From JBFXDI01 sp050181295 (GTDB lineage Bacteria; Pseudomonadota; Alphaproteobacteria; Rhizobiales; Aestuariivirgaceae), in contig JBFXDI010000197.1 of NCBI GenBank assembly GCA_050181295.1, positions 1 through 5,443 of the forward strand: a stretch of 5,443 bases of DNA. Reading direction: 5' to 3'. A program made the position numbers and the translations under genes. This document shows, in pieces, positions 1 to 5,337 of the stretch. Each line of letters begins with the position of its first letter. Position 1 is the stretch's first letter. Below the pieces are notes generated by a model. That model had not been told where the DNA came from. It saw nothing but the letters and a program-made list of their open reading frames with translations, and made no database searches.

Positions 1-2
1 CC

Positions 3-464
3 GGAATGTGCGCAACCCTGGCGGAGGCTTATCTGGCGGCGGCGCGCGAGACGCTGCGGACGATCGTTTCGAAGCCGCAGCTCGTCGACTGGACGAGGCT
101 CGACCGCAGGCAAGGCGCTTACACGCGAACCCTTCTTTTCGATGACAGGGACATGAGCGTCTGGGCGATGAACTGGGCTCCGGGAGCCTCGACGCCTATC
201 CATGACCATCATTGCTCGTGCTGCTTCGCCGTGATCCGGGGCGAGATCACGGAAGCCTGGTATGACATGGTCGAGGGGACCCGGGCCAATCTCACCTGCG
301 AGGCCGTCCGCCGGCGCGGCTACGTTGCAGCCATGCTCCCGAGCGGTCCGAACATCCATCAGATGCGCAACGACAGCCCTGATTTCGCGGTGTCTGTGCA
401 TATCTACGGCTTCAATCCGCGCCTGCATCCGAATTCGGTCCGCAAGATCTACAGCAAGGGCTAG
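3..464 (+). CDS. Cysteine dioxygenase-type thiol dioxygenase (cupin), probably 5'-truncated by the window edge
   Basis: Likely oxidises L-cysteine to cysteine sulfinate with O2 at a non-haem iron in the cytoplasm. Numbering from the first ATG (position 6), it shows the cysteine dioxygenase signature: H66-D-H68 and H118 (in NIHQM) as the three iron ligands, then S130-x-H132-x-Y134 matching the mammalian Ser153/His155/Tyr157 set. C73 sits where Cys93, the cross-linking partner of Tyr157, would be. R41 in the YTR motif corresponds to Arg60, which binds the cysteine carboxylate; 3-mercaptopropionate dioxygenases usually have Gln here, so cysteine is the better guess. Family members are about 190-200 residues. 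Here only 152 follow the first ATG, the frame is open to the left edge and there is no room for a ribosome site, so the true start is probably outside. It is convergent with the methyltransferase and has no obvious link to the sugar-acid genes. Family call is firm; substrate is inferred. Confidence 0.83.
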   Translation, partial: GMCATLAEAYLAAARETLRTIVSKPQLVDWTRLDRRQGAYTRTLLFDDRDMSVWAMNWAPGASTPIHDHHCSCCFAVIRGEITEAWYDMVEGTRANLTCEAVRRRGYVAAMLPSGPNIHQMRNDSPDFAVSVHIYGFNPRLHPNSVRKIYSKG

Positions 465-465
465 A

Positions 466-482
466 GGGCGCGCTTAGCGCCT
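466..482. terminator. Short GC hairpin between convergent genes (weak terminator candidate)
   Basis: The 25 bases between the two convergent stop codons contain GGCGC, a five-base loop GCTTA, and GCGCC, giving a 5-bp perfect stem plus one possible G-U pair. There is no T-run on either side, so this is not a canonical intrinsic terminator. Its position between two tails is the main argument for a termination role. Confidence 0.25.
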
Positions 483-489
483 GCAGATT

Positions 490-1635
490 CTATCCGCTCT
501 TCGAGACGACCATGAAGCAGTGGACATAGTCCATGCCGTGTCCTTGTGGAGCCGCCGCGACTTCCGCTTCATAGGCGGCATAGAACCGATCCAGGATCGC
601 CATCCGCTCCACTGTCGGGCGGGAGCTGTCGAGCGCCCCGAAGAACGGGCTCTGGCTCCAGGAGCGGAGCGTCGGTATGTAGACCTTGGCGAACTCGGAA
701 GGATTGCGCTTCGCATTGAACGCGGCCGCATAGGGGCAGCCGGTCACGCGGGTGAACACGTTTTCCAGCTTCAATCCCGCGCGGCGCACGGGCGATGACG
801 GATTTTCGAGCGGCGCCGTGAACTCCTGCTTCGTCTTGTAGTACTGCGGAAACGTTGCGCGGCGGAACTCCTGCTCCGTGATGACACGTTTCTCCCAGAG
901 CGCGCGCCAGTGCGCCGCGAAGCGGTCATGCATGTTCACGCCACCGGTGTTGCCGAGATAGCGGCCTTCATCGTCTTCGCAGAAATTGACGAGCACAAGC
1001 TTGCCTCCCGGCGCCAGTTCGTGGGCGCGGTGCAGCAGGATGGTTTCCCAGTCGCTCTCGGCCGCCTTCCTGAACACCCGCTTCTCGGCGGGGCTCGCGC
1101 CGACCGCATGCGTATGCTCGGCAATGGAGCCCGGCAGATGGCTCAGCCAGTGCATCGCGGTCGCTGAGAAGCCCAGCGCGAGCGAAGCGTCGGGAAAGAT
1201 CTGGCGATAGAAGCTTGCTCCGCTCGCGAAGGTGAAGATGTTGGGCTCGGCGCCGAGCGGGCTCTTCTCGTGGCCGGGGAGCACGCCATGGACAAGCTGG
1301 AACAGGGCGGAGAAATCGTTGTGCGGCAGGTCAGTGTAGCAGAGCGACATCTGCCGCTCCGGCGCCATCTCGCGCACCTGCCTCGCCACCCGCCGCCACA
1401 AGTCTATCGAGGTGCCGCCGTCGGCCGCGCCGTAGTCTGCGAAGCCCAACGGAAAGCGCTTGTCGGCGACAGGCATTGTGCCGAGGCAATCGAGCACCAG
1501 ATCCCCCGCGGCGTCGATCGCGGCCTTGGCGCCGACGGTGTTGGCGCTGTAGTGCCCGGCGCCCTGCATCGCGATCACGTTCGGTTCGGCGCGCTTCGCG
1601 GCGCCGATGCCTCCTCCGGTGCGAGATTTGCCCAT
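490..1635 (-). CDS. SABATH-family (Methyltransf_7) SAM-dependent carboxyl methyltransferase
   Basis: 381 residues, the usual SABATH length. The family transfers methyl from S-adenosylmethionine to the carboxylate of small acids (salicylate, benzoate, jasmonate, indole-3-acetate in plants). Landmarks in order: MQGAGHYS at 23-30 (plant MxGGxGxxSY), ADYGAADGG at 66-74 (plant ADLGCSSGP motif, D67 for SAM), TDLPHNDF at 101-108 (plant NDLPGNDF), SFYRQIFP at 141-148 (plant SFYGRLFP), MHWLS at 161-165 with W163 at the position of the substrate-contacting Trp, and PGGKLVL at 209-215. By hand alignment the plant Gln25 that holds the carboxylate falls on A36, so the acid bound may differ. ATG at 1635 is preferred over an in-frame GTG at 1650, because GAGGAA lies 7 bases upstream of the ATG and overlaps the GTG. 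It is divergent from the aldolase and shares its control region. Family assignment is strong; the substrate is unknown. Confidence 0.85.
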   Translation of the reverse strand: MGKSRTGGGIGAAKRAEPNVIAMQGAGHYSANTVGAKAAIDAAGDLVLDCLGTMPVADKRFPLGFADYGAADGGTSIDLWRRVARQVREMAPERQMSLCYTDLPHNDFSALFQLVHGVLPGHEKSPLGAEPNIFTFASGASFYRQIFPDASLALGFSATAMHWLSHLPGSIAEHTHAVGASPAEKRVFRKAAESDWETILLHRAHELAPGGKLVLVNFCEDDEGRYLGNTGGVNMHDRFAAHWRALWEKRVITEQEFRRATFPQYYKTKQEFTAPLENPSSPVRRAGLKLENVFTRVTGCPYAAAFNAKRNPSEFAKVYIPTLRSWSQSPFFGALDSSRPTVERMAILDRFYAAYEAEVAAAPQGHGMDYVHCFMVVSKSG

Positions 1636-1642
1636 GCGTCGG

Positions 1643-1648
1643 TTCCTC
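1643..1648 (-). promoter_or_regulatory. Ribosome binding site that fixes the methyltransferase start
   Basis: On the minus strand GAGGAA is followed by 7 bases and then ATG at 1635. The alternative GTG at 1650 overlaps this site and has only a poor purine stretch upstream, so the ATG is the better start. Confidence 0.6.
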
Positions 1649-1668
1649 ACATTTCGGGAAGCGGCTAG

Positions 1669-1696
1669 ATCAGGACTTTCATTCAGGGGATGTCAA
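1669..1696 (-). promoter_or_regulatory. Predicted promoter of the methyltransferase gene
   Basis: On the minus strand a perfect TTGACA (1696-1691) is followed after 16 bases by CCTGAT (1674-1669), a weak 3/6 match to TATAAT. Transcription would begin near 1660, giving a leader of about 25 bases that includes the GAGGAA site. The -35 is convincing; the -10 is poor, as is common in alphaproteobacteria. Confidence 0.4.
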
Positions 1697-1704
1697 CAGC
1701 CGAC

Positions 1705-1715
1705 ATGTAAGACAA
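1705..1715. promoter_or_regulatory. Imperfect FadR-type GntR operator candidate
   Basis: ATGTAAGACAA fits the FadR-subfamily pattern TNGTNNNACNA except at the first base. Its reverse complement TTGTCTTACAT shares TTGTC-N2-AC with the reverse complement of the udh site (TTGTCAGACGA). It lies between the two outward-facing -35 boxes, one base from the aldolase -35, so a bound repressor could affect both genes. Assignment to the neighbouring GntR protein is inference. Confidence 0.35.
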
Positions 1716-1716
1716 G

Positions 1717-1746
1717 TTGACTTCTAGAGGGTGGAAAAGCTAAGAG
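1717..1746 (+). promoter_or_regulatory. Predicted promoter of the DHDPS-family gene
   Basis: TTGACT (1717-1722) is a 5/6 match to the -35 consensus. An 18-base spacer leads to TAAGAG (1741-1746), a weak 3/6 -10. With the opposing TTGACA it forms the inverted repeat GTCAAC/GTTGAC (1692-1697 and 1716-1721), explained here as back-to-back -35 elements. The leader would be about 40 bases. Confidence 0.33.
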
Positions 1747-1768
1747 CGAGTCGCGTCCCGCTCGCGAC
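1744..1768 (+). repeat. Overlapping inverted repeats in the aldolase leader
   Basis: GTCGCG (1750-1755) and CGCGAC (1763-1768) are perfectly complementary with a 7-base loop. GCGAG (1746-1750) can instead pair with CTCGC (1761-1765), and GAGCG (1744-1748) with CGCTC (1759-1763), so mutually exclusive hairpins are possible just upstream of the ribosome site. No known riboswitch class was recognised; this may be chance in GC-rich DNA. Confidence 0.25.
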
Positions 1769-1792
1769 GCCGAGGTTCTCGAGGAGTCATCA

Positions 1793-2719
1793 ATGCACGG
1801 CGATTTGCAGCGATCCGTCCTGGCGGTGCCGCCATTGGCGCGGAAGGTGGATCTGTCGCTGGACAGGAAGGCCAATGCCGCGCTCATCCGGCATATCGAG
1901 CAGGGCGGCGTCTCGACGGTGATGTATGGCGGCAACGCCAATTTCTACAATATCGGCCTTTATGAGTACGCCGATGTCCTCGACATGCTGCTCGAGGCGG
2001 CATCGCTGGATACGTGGATCATTCCCTCGGCCGGCCCGGATTTCGGCAAGATGCTCGACCAGGCGACGATCTTGCGCGGGCAGCCGTTTCCGACCGCCAT
2101 GGTGTTGCCAGCTTCCGGCAACTCGACGCCCGAAGGCGTGGAGTCCGGGATCGCTGCCTTTGTCGAAAGGCTGGGGAAGCCCGCCATCATCTACGTGAAG
2201 TCCGAAGCCTATATCACTCCGCGGGCGATTGCGCGGCTTTCGGAAAGAGGGCTCGTGAAGGCCGTCAAATACGCCGTCGTGCGGGAGGATCCGGTGCGCG
2301 ATCCCTTCCTGCGCGCGCTTCTCGATCTCGTCGATCCTGCCCTGGTGATCAGCGGGATCGGCGAGCGCCCCGCGATCGTTCACTGGCGCGAGTTCGGCCT
2401 GTCGAGCTTCACGTCCGGATCCGTCTGCATTGCGCCCCGCGCTTCGCAGATGATTCTCTCGGCCCTGCGCAAGGAGGACTACGCGGCAGCCGAAAGGCTT
2501 CGCGCCGCCTTCATCCCGCTCGAGGACTGCCGGGACGCCTGGAATCCGGTCCGCGTGCTGCATGACGCGGTGAGCCTCTCGGGTATCGCGGACATGGGTC
2601 CTGTGCTGCCTCTCATGAGCAATCTTGATCCCGAGCGCCAGGACCGCGTCGAGGCGGTGGCGAAGGAACTTCTGGCTTTCAATACGGCGCTTGAGCGCTC
2701 CAAGGAGCACGCGGCCTGA
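1793..2719 (+). CDS. DHDPS/N-acetylneuraminate lyase superfamily aldolase or dehydratase, likely for a 2-keto-3-deoxy sugar acid
   Basis: 308 residues, normal for this (beta/alpha)8-barrel family, whose members form a Schiff base between a lysine and a 2-keto acid. K159 (in KAVKYA) is the expected Schiff-base lysine and Y134 (in IIYVK) the catalytic tyrosine, both close to E. coli DapA K161 and Y133. The GTTGE motif that binds the substrate carboxylate is replaced by GGNAN at 46-50, followed by FY. This rules out a standard dihydrodipicolinate synthase and loosely recalls the GGTGEFF of 5-dehydro-4-deoxyglucarate dehydratase (KdgD), although even its Thr and Gly-Glu are changed. With uronate dehydrogenase and a lactonase nearby, a role in sugar-acid breakdown is inferred; whether it cleaves or dehydrates is not visible. 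The ATG has GAGGAG six bases upstream (1781-1786). It ends 6 bases from the convergent GntR gene. Confidence 0.8.
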   Translation: MHGDLQRSVLAVPPLARKVDLSLDRKANAALIRHIEQGGVSTVMYGGNANFYNIGLYEYADVLDMLLEAASLDTWIIPSAGPDFGKMLDQATILRGQPFPTAMVLPASGNSTPEGVESGIAAFVERLGKPAIIYVKSEAYITPRAIARLSERGLVKAVKYAVVREDPVRDPFLRALLDLVDPALVISGIGERPAIVHWREFGLSSFTSGSVCIAPRASQMILSALRKEDYAAAERLRAAFIPLEDCRDAWNPVRVLHDAVSLSGIADMGPVLPLMSNLDPERQDRVEAVAKELLAFNTALERSKEHAA

Positions 2720-2725
2720 CGCCGC

Positions 2726-3487
2726 TCAAGGCTCGGTGCTGTCGGTGAGGATGCGGTGGCGCGCGTTGGTGATGTGGGTGCGCATGGCGTTGCGGGCTTC
2801 CTCGGCGTCCTCGGTTTCGATCGCATGGTAGATCCGGAAATGCTCCTCCTGCACCAGCGCCAGACGGCGGGCGTTGCGGCGGAGCGAAAGCTTGCGGGCC
2901 AGGTCCATTCCCGCGATGGTCTGCACCACGATCGCTTCCATGTTGTGCACGAAGTAGCGGTTCTGCGCGGCGGCGGCGATGGCCATATGGAAGGCCCGGT
3001 CGGCTTCCGCGCCGACCTCGCCCTTGGCGATCACCTTGTCGAGCTCTTCCAGCGCCTTGGCCATGCGCTCGAGATCGCCGGTGGAGCGTCGGAGCGCAGC
3101 GAGATGAGCGGCCTCGCCCTCGAGCGCGGTCCTGTACTCCATGCAGCGCATGAGATCGGCCACGTCCCCGAGCGGAGTGAGGAGCGAAATCGCCTGGTTC
3201 GGCCGGCGCTGCACGAACGAGCCGGAGCCGTGGCGGGAGACGATCACGCCGTCCGCCTGCAGACGGGAGAGGGCCTCCCGCACGACCGGCCGGGAGACGC
3301 CGAAGAGATCGCAGAGCTGGCTTTCGGAGGGGAGCTTGCGGCCTTCCGGCAGGACACCGGTGACGATCTGGTCGAGGATCTTCTCGTACAGCTGGTCGCC
3401 GAGTCGCGACTGCCGCACCGGCGGCTGGACCTGCCAGTCGATTCGTGGCTTCGCCCGCTTGGCCTTGCCACTGCCTACCCGCGCCAT
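2726..3487 (-). CDS. GntR-family transcriptional regulator, FadR subfamily (FCD domain)
   Basis: 253 residues. The N-terminal winged helix lies at about 30-93, with the GntR signature LPSESQLCDLFGVSRPVVRE at 52-71 and the wing ending in GVIVSRHGSGSFV. The all-helical FCD ligand domain spans about 110-245 and carries the usual metal or carboxylate-binding set: D163-x-x-x-H167 (DRAFH), H216 (EEHF) and H238 (RTHIT). FCD regulators commonly respond to organic or sugar acids and often repress uronate genes, which fits the divergent udh. ATG at 3487 is chosen because GGGGAG (3494-3499) sits six bases upstream. The frame stays open far beyond into the antisense of udh, but that extension has no family similarity. 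The basic N-terminal tail (residues 1-15: K8, K10, R11, K13, R15) may add DNA contacts. Likely represses udh, probably itself, and possibly the aldolase and methyltransferase. Confidence 0.9.
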   Translation of the reverse strand: MARVGSGKAKRAKPRIDWQVQPPVRQSRLGDQLYEKILDQIVTGVLPEGRKLPSESQLCDLFGVSRPVVREALSRLQADGVIVSRHGSGSFVQRRPNQAISLLTPLGDVADLMRCMEYRTALEGEAAHLAALRRSTGDLERMAKALEELDKVIAKGEVGAEADRAFHMAIAAAAQNRYFVHNMEAIVVQTIAGMDLARKLSLRRNARRLALVQEEHFRIYHAIETEDAEEARNAMRTHITNARHRILTDSTEP

Positions 3488-3519
3488 CTCACGCTCCCCT
3501 GTCCTCCATTCCCCAGTAG

Positions 3520-3534
3520 ACGGCAGTACGCCGT
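3520..3534. repeat. Small inverted repeat in the GntR-udh intergenic region
   Basis: ACGGC and GCCGT flank AGTAC, about 33 bases upstream of the GntR start codon. It could be an mRNA leader hairpin or a secondary operator. It does not fit the TNGTNNNACNA pattern and may be chance. Confidence 0.2.
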
Positions 3535-3555
3535 GACGCGAGACCTTTTGCCAGT

Positions 3556-3583
3556 TTGCCCTGACCGCACCGCTTTGTAAAAT
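3556..3583 (+). promoter_or_regulatory. Predicted sigma-70-type promoter of udh
   Basis: TTGCCC (3556-3561, 4/6) is followed after 16 bases by TAAAAT (3578-3583, 5/6 match to TATAAT). Transcription would start near 3590, leaving a leader of about 42 bases with GGAGG at 3623-3627, four bases before the udh ATG. It is the best -10 in the window. Confidence 0.45.
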
Positions 3584-3593
3584 CGTCTGACAA
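3583..3593. promoter_or_regulatory. FadR-type GntR operator overlapping the udh -10 and start point
   Basis: TCGTCTGACAA matches the FadR-subfamily pattern TNGTNNNACNA at every defined position, with a symmetric core GTC-T-GAC. It shares its first base with the last base of the predicted -10 and covers the expected transcription start, the classic position for repression. Read on the minus strand it contains TTGTCA (3593-3588), a 5/6 -35 match that could serve the GntR gene, though no good -10 follows. Binding by the adjacent GntR protein is inferred. Confidence 0.5.
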
Positions 3594-3631
3594 GTGATGC
3601 GATCCGCGGTGGAACGATCTCCGGAGGACCC

Positions 3632-4435
3632 ATGAGCGAAAGCCGCCCGATGCTGCTGACCGGAGCCGCCGGCGTTCTCGGACGCTGGCTCAGGCCACGC
3701 CTCCTCAAGCTCCACGGCGCGCTCCGATCGTCCGACGTGGCGGATCCGGCTCCGGCGCTGGCTGGCGAGGAGGTGATCGTCGCCGATCTCGCCGACGCGG
3801 GGGCCGTGGACCGGCTGGTCGCGGGCGTCGGCCGCATCGTGCATTTCGGCGGCATTTCGTACGAGACGGCCTTCGACCGGATTCTCGCCTCCAACATCAT
3901 CGGCACCTACAACGTCTTCGAGGCGGCGCGCCGGCACGGCGCCGGGCCCATCGTCTATGCGAGCTCCAATCACGCCATCGGTTTCTACACGCGCGACGAC
4001 AGGCTGGATGCGAACGTCAAGACGCGTCCGGATTCGCTTTACGGCGTCAGCAAGGCTTTCGGAGAAGACCTCGCCAGCTTCTACGCCGACAAATATGGCG
4101 TCGAGAGCGCCTGCCTGCGGATCGGCACCGCACGGCCGGATCCCATCGATCCGCGCCATCTCTCGACTTGGCAGAGCTATGAGGATCTCCTGCGGATGAT
4201 CGACGCCTGCTTCGCCGCGCCGAAGCTCGGCTGCACCATTCTTTACGGCGTCTCCGGCAACGACCGCTCCTGGTGGAGCAACGCGGCGGCGCCGCATGTG
4301 GACTATAGGCCCGAAGACAACGCGGAGCGCTTCGCCGCCACCCTCATTCCAGACGGCGACAAGCGCGACCCGGAAGCCCCGGAAGTCAAGTATCAGGGCG
4401 GCCCGTTCGTCTCTGACGGCTACGTGAAGCGGTAG
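3632..4435 (+). CDS. udh: Uronate dehydrogenase (NAD-dependent hexuronate oxidation)
   Basis: Oxidises D-glucuronate or D-galacturonate with NAD+ to the aldarolactone, the first step of the oxidative uronate pathway (EC 1.1.1.203); cytoplasmic. 267 residues against about 265 for the Agrobacterium enzyme. It is an extended-type short-chain dehydrogenase: Rossmann motif G11-A-A-G14-V-L-G17, acidic D35 ending beta-2 (selects NAD over NADP), HFGGIS at 71-76, YASSNHAIG at 109-117 with S112 and N113, and catalytic Y137-G-V-S-K141. R175 in PRHLSTW matches the conserved substrate-carboxylate arginine of Agrobacterium Udh. The NIIGTYN, RPDSLYGVSK, RIG, STW and QGGPFV blocks are close to that enzyme as I recall it. 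One difference is TARPDP at 166-171 where Agrobacterium has SCTPEP. The SD GGAGG is four bases from ATG, slightly tight. It is divergent from GntR and ends two bases before the convergent lactonase. Confidence 0.9.
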   Translation: MSESRPMLLTGAAGVLGRWLRPRLLKLHGALRSSDVADPAPALAGEEVIVADLADAGAVDRLVAGVGRIVHFGGISYETAFDRILASNIIGTYNVFEAARRHGAGPIVYASSNHAIGFYTRDDRLDANVKTRPDSLYGVSKAFGEDLASFYADKYGVESACLRIGTARPDPIDPRHLSTWQSYEDLLRMIDACFAAPKLGCTILYGVSGNDRSWWSNAAAPHVDYRPEDNAERFAATLIPDGDKRDPEAPEVKYQGGPFVSDGYVKR

Positions 4436-4444
4436 GGCTAGCCC
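4435..4444. repeat. 10-bp palindrome spanning both convergent stop codons
   Basis: GGGCTAGCCC includes the last base of the udh TAG and the whole lactonase TAG (read on the minus strand). An overlapping pairing, GCGG (4429-4432) with CCGC (4443-4446), could extend a hairpin. No T-run follows on either side, so a termination role is only possible. Confidence 0.3.
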
Positions 4445-5325
4445 GCGAACAGCGGCTCGAGCAGGCCGGTGACGCCGGCCTCGACGGCAAAGAGACTTCC
4501 GGCCTGTGGCTGGTCCGATAGATCGACGCCCTGCGGCCGGATGGAGGTGACATAGATCACGTCAAGCCGCGATCCGCCGAAGGCGAGCATGCTCGGCTTT
4601 GCCACGGGAAGGGCGATGCGCCGGTCAATTTGTCCGGCGGGCGTGAAGCGCACGATCTCCCAGCCGTCATTGGCCGCCATCCAGTAGCAGCCGTCGGCAT
4701 CGACCGCGGCGCCGTCGGGGCGGCCCGGCATGCCGCGCGTGTCGATGAACACCCGCCGGTTCGAAAGCGTGCCGTCGGCGGGATCGAGGTCGCAGGCCCA
4801 GACCGTGCGCACAGACGGGTGGGAATCGGAGAAATAGAGGGTCCGGCCGTCCGGGCTGAAGGCAAGGCCGTTGGACACGAAGAGGCCCGGGATGACGGGC
4901 TCGCAGCGGCCTCCGGGTCCGAACCGGTAGAGCGTTCCCGCCGGCACCGCGGGATCGACCGGATCCCGCATGCTTCCAACCCAGAACCGGCCTTGCCGGT
5001 CGCAGCGGCCGTCGTTCAGCCGGTTCATGGGGAGATGCGCTTCCGGCTGCACCAGCGGCTTCAGCTCTCCCCCGCCGGGGCTGTAGCGGTGAAGTCCGGA
5101 CTTGAGCGCCAGGAGCCAGTCGCCGCCCGCATAGACGCCGAACGAGCCGATCGGCTCGCCAAAGGTCCAGACCTGGTTTTCACCGGAAGCGGGATCGAAC
5201 CGGTTCATGCTGCCGGCGAGGATGTCGACCCAGTAAAGCGACTGCTCGACCGGGCACCACAGGGGGCATTCCCCGAGGCCCGCCCGGATATCAAGGACGC
5301 ATTCGACCTCGCCGCGTGTCTTCAA
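4438..5325 (-). CDS. SMP-30/gluconolactonase-family sugar lactonase, probably aldarolactone hydrolase
   Basis: 295 residues, a six-bladed beta-propeller metal-dependent lactonase. The divalent-metal ligands of the family are all visible: E19 (LGECPLW), N152 (SNGLAFSPDG) and D204 (GRPDG). N101, R102 and N104 in MNRLNDGR match the substrate-binding loop of human SMP-30. YWVDI at 31-35 and FWVGSM at 114-119 are further family blocks. Tail-to-tail with uronate dehydrogenase, its likely substrate is the galactaro- or glucarolactone that Udh makes; the sequence alone does not exclude a gluconolactone or arabinolactone. Start: no ATG or GTG occurs in frame near the expected N-terminus. TTG at 5325 has GGAGG seven bases upstream and overlaps the upstream TGA as TTGA, and places LGE at the usual distance, so TTG is chosen. 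C20 and C24 in ECPLWCP are unusual; most relatives have Gly at the first. No signal peptide, so cytoplasmic. Confidence 0.87.
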   Translation of the reverse strand: MKTRGEVECVLDIRAGLGECPLWCPVEQSLYWVDILAGSMNRFDPASGENQVWTFGEPIGSFGVYAGGDWLLALKSGLHRYSPGGGELKPLVQPEAHLPMNRLNDGRCDRQGRFWVGSMRDPVDPAVPAGTLYRFGPGGRCEPVIPGLFVSNGLAFSPDGRTLYFSDSHPSVRTVWACDLDPADGTLSNRRVFIDTRGMPGRPDGAAVDADGCYWMAANDGWEIVRFTPAGQIDRRIALPVAKPSMLAFGGSRLDVIYVTSIRPQGVDLSDQPQAGSLFAVEAGVTGLLEPLFAG

Positions 5326-5337
5326 ACTGCTGCCTCC
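5322..5337 (-). promoter_or_regulatory. Coupled stop/start (TTGA) with ribosome site for the lactonase
   Basis: On the minus strand GGAGG (5337-5333) is followed by seven bases and TTGA (5325-5322), in which the lactonase TTG start overlaps the transporter TGA stop. This arrangement indicates one transcript and probably translational coupling, with the rare TTG keeping lactonase output low or dependent on upstream translation. Confidence 0.6.

Noticed and set aside
466..482. Canonical intrinsic terminator between the first two genes
   Set aside because: A hairpin exists but no T-run follows on either strand, so it is listed only as a weak candidate.
1636..1650. GTG start at 1650 for the methyltransferase
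   Set aside because: It overlaps the GAGGAA ribosome site that is ideally spaced for the ATG at 1635; the five extra residues are not part of the family domain.
1270..1668. Open frames on the plus strand opposite the methyltransferase
   Set aside because: No family features, and they run against a gene with full SABATH signatures.
1790..2710. A 306-codon open frame antisense to the DHDPS-family gene
   Set aside because: The translation is rich in Arg, His and Asp, shows no domain motif and mirrors the codon bias of the opposite strand; the sense frame carries clear active-site residues.
2726..4297. A 523-codon open frame on the minus strand that would extend the GntR protein upstream through udh
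   Set aside because: Only the last 253 codons have GntR similarity. A good ribosome site marks the ATG at 3487, and the extension is antisense to the well-supported udh gene.
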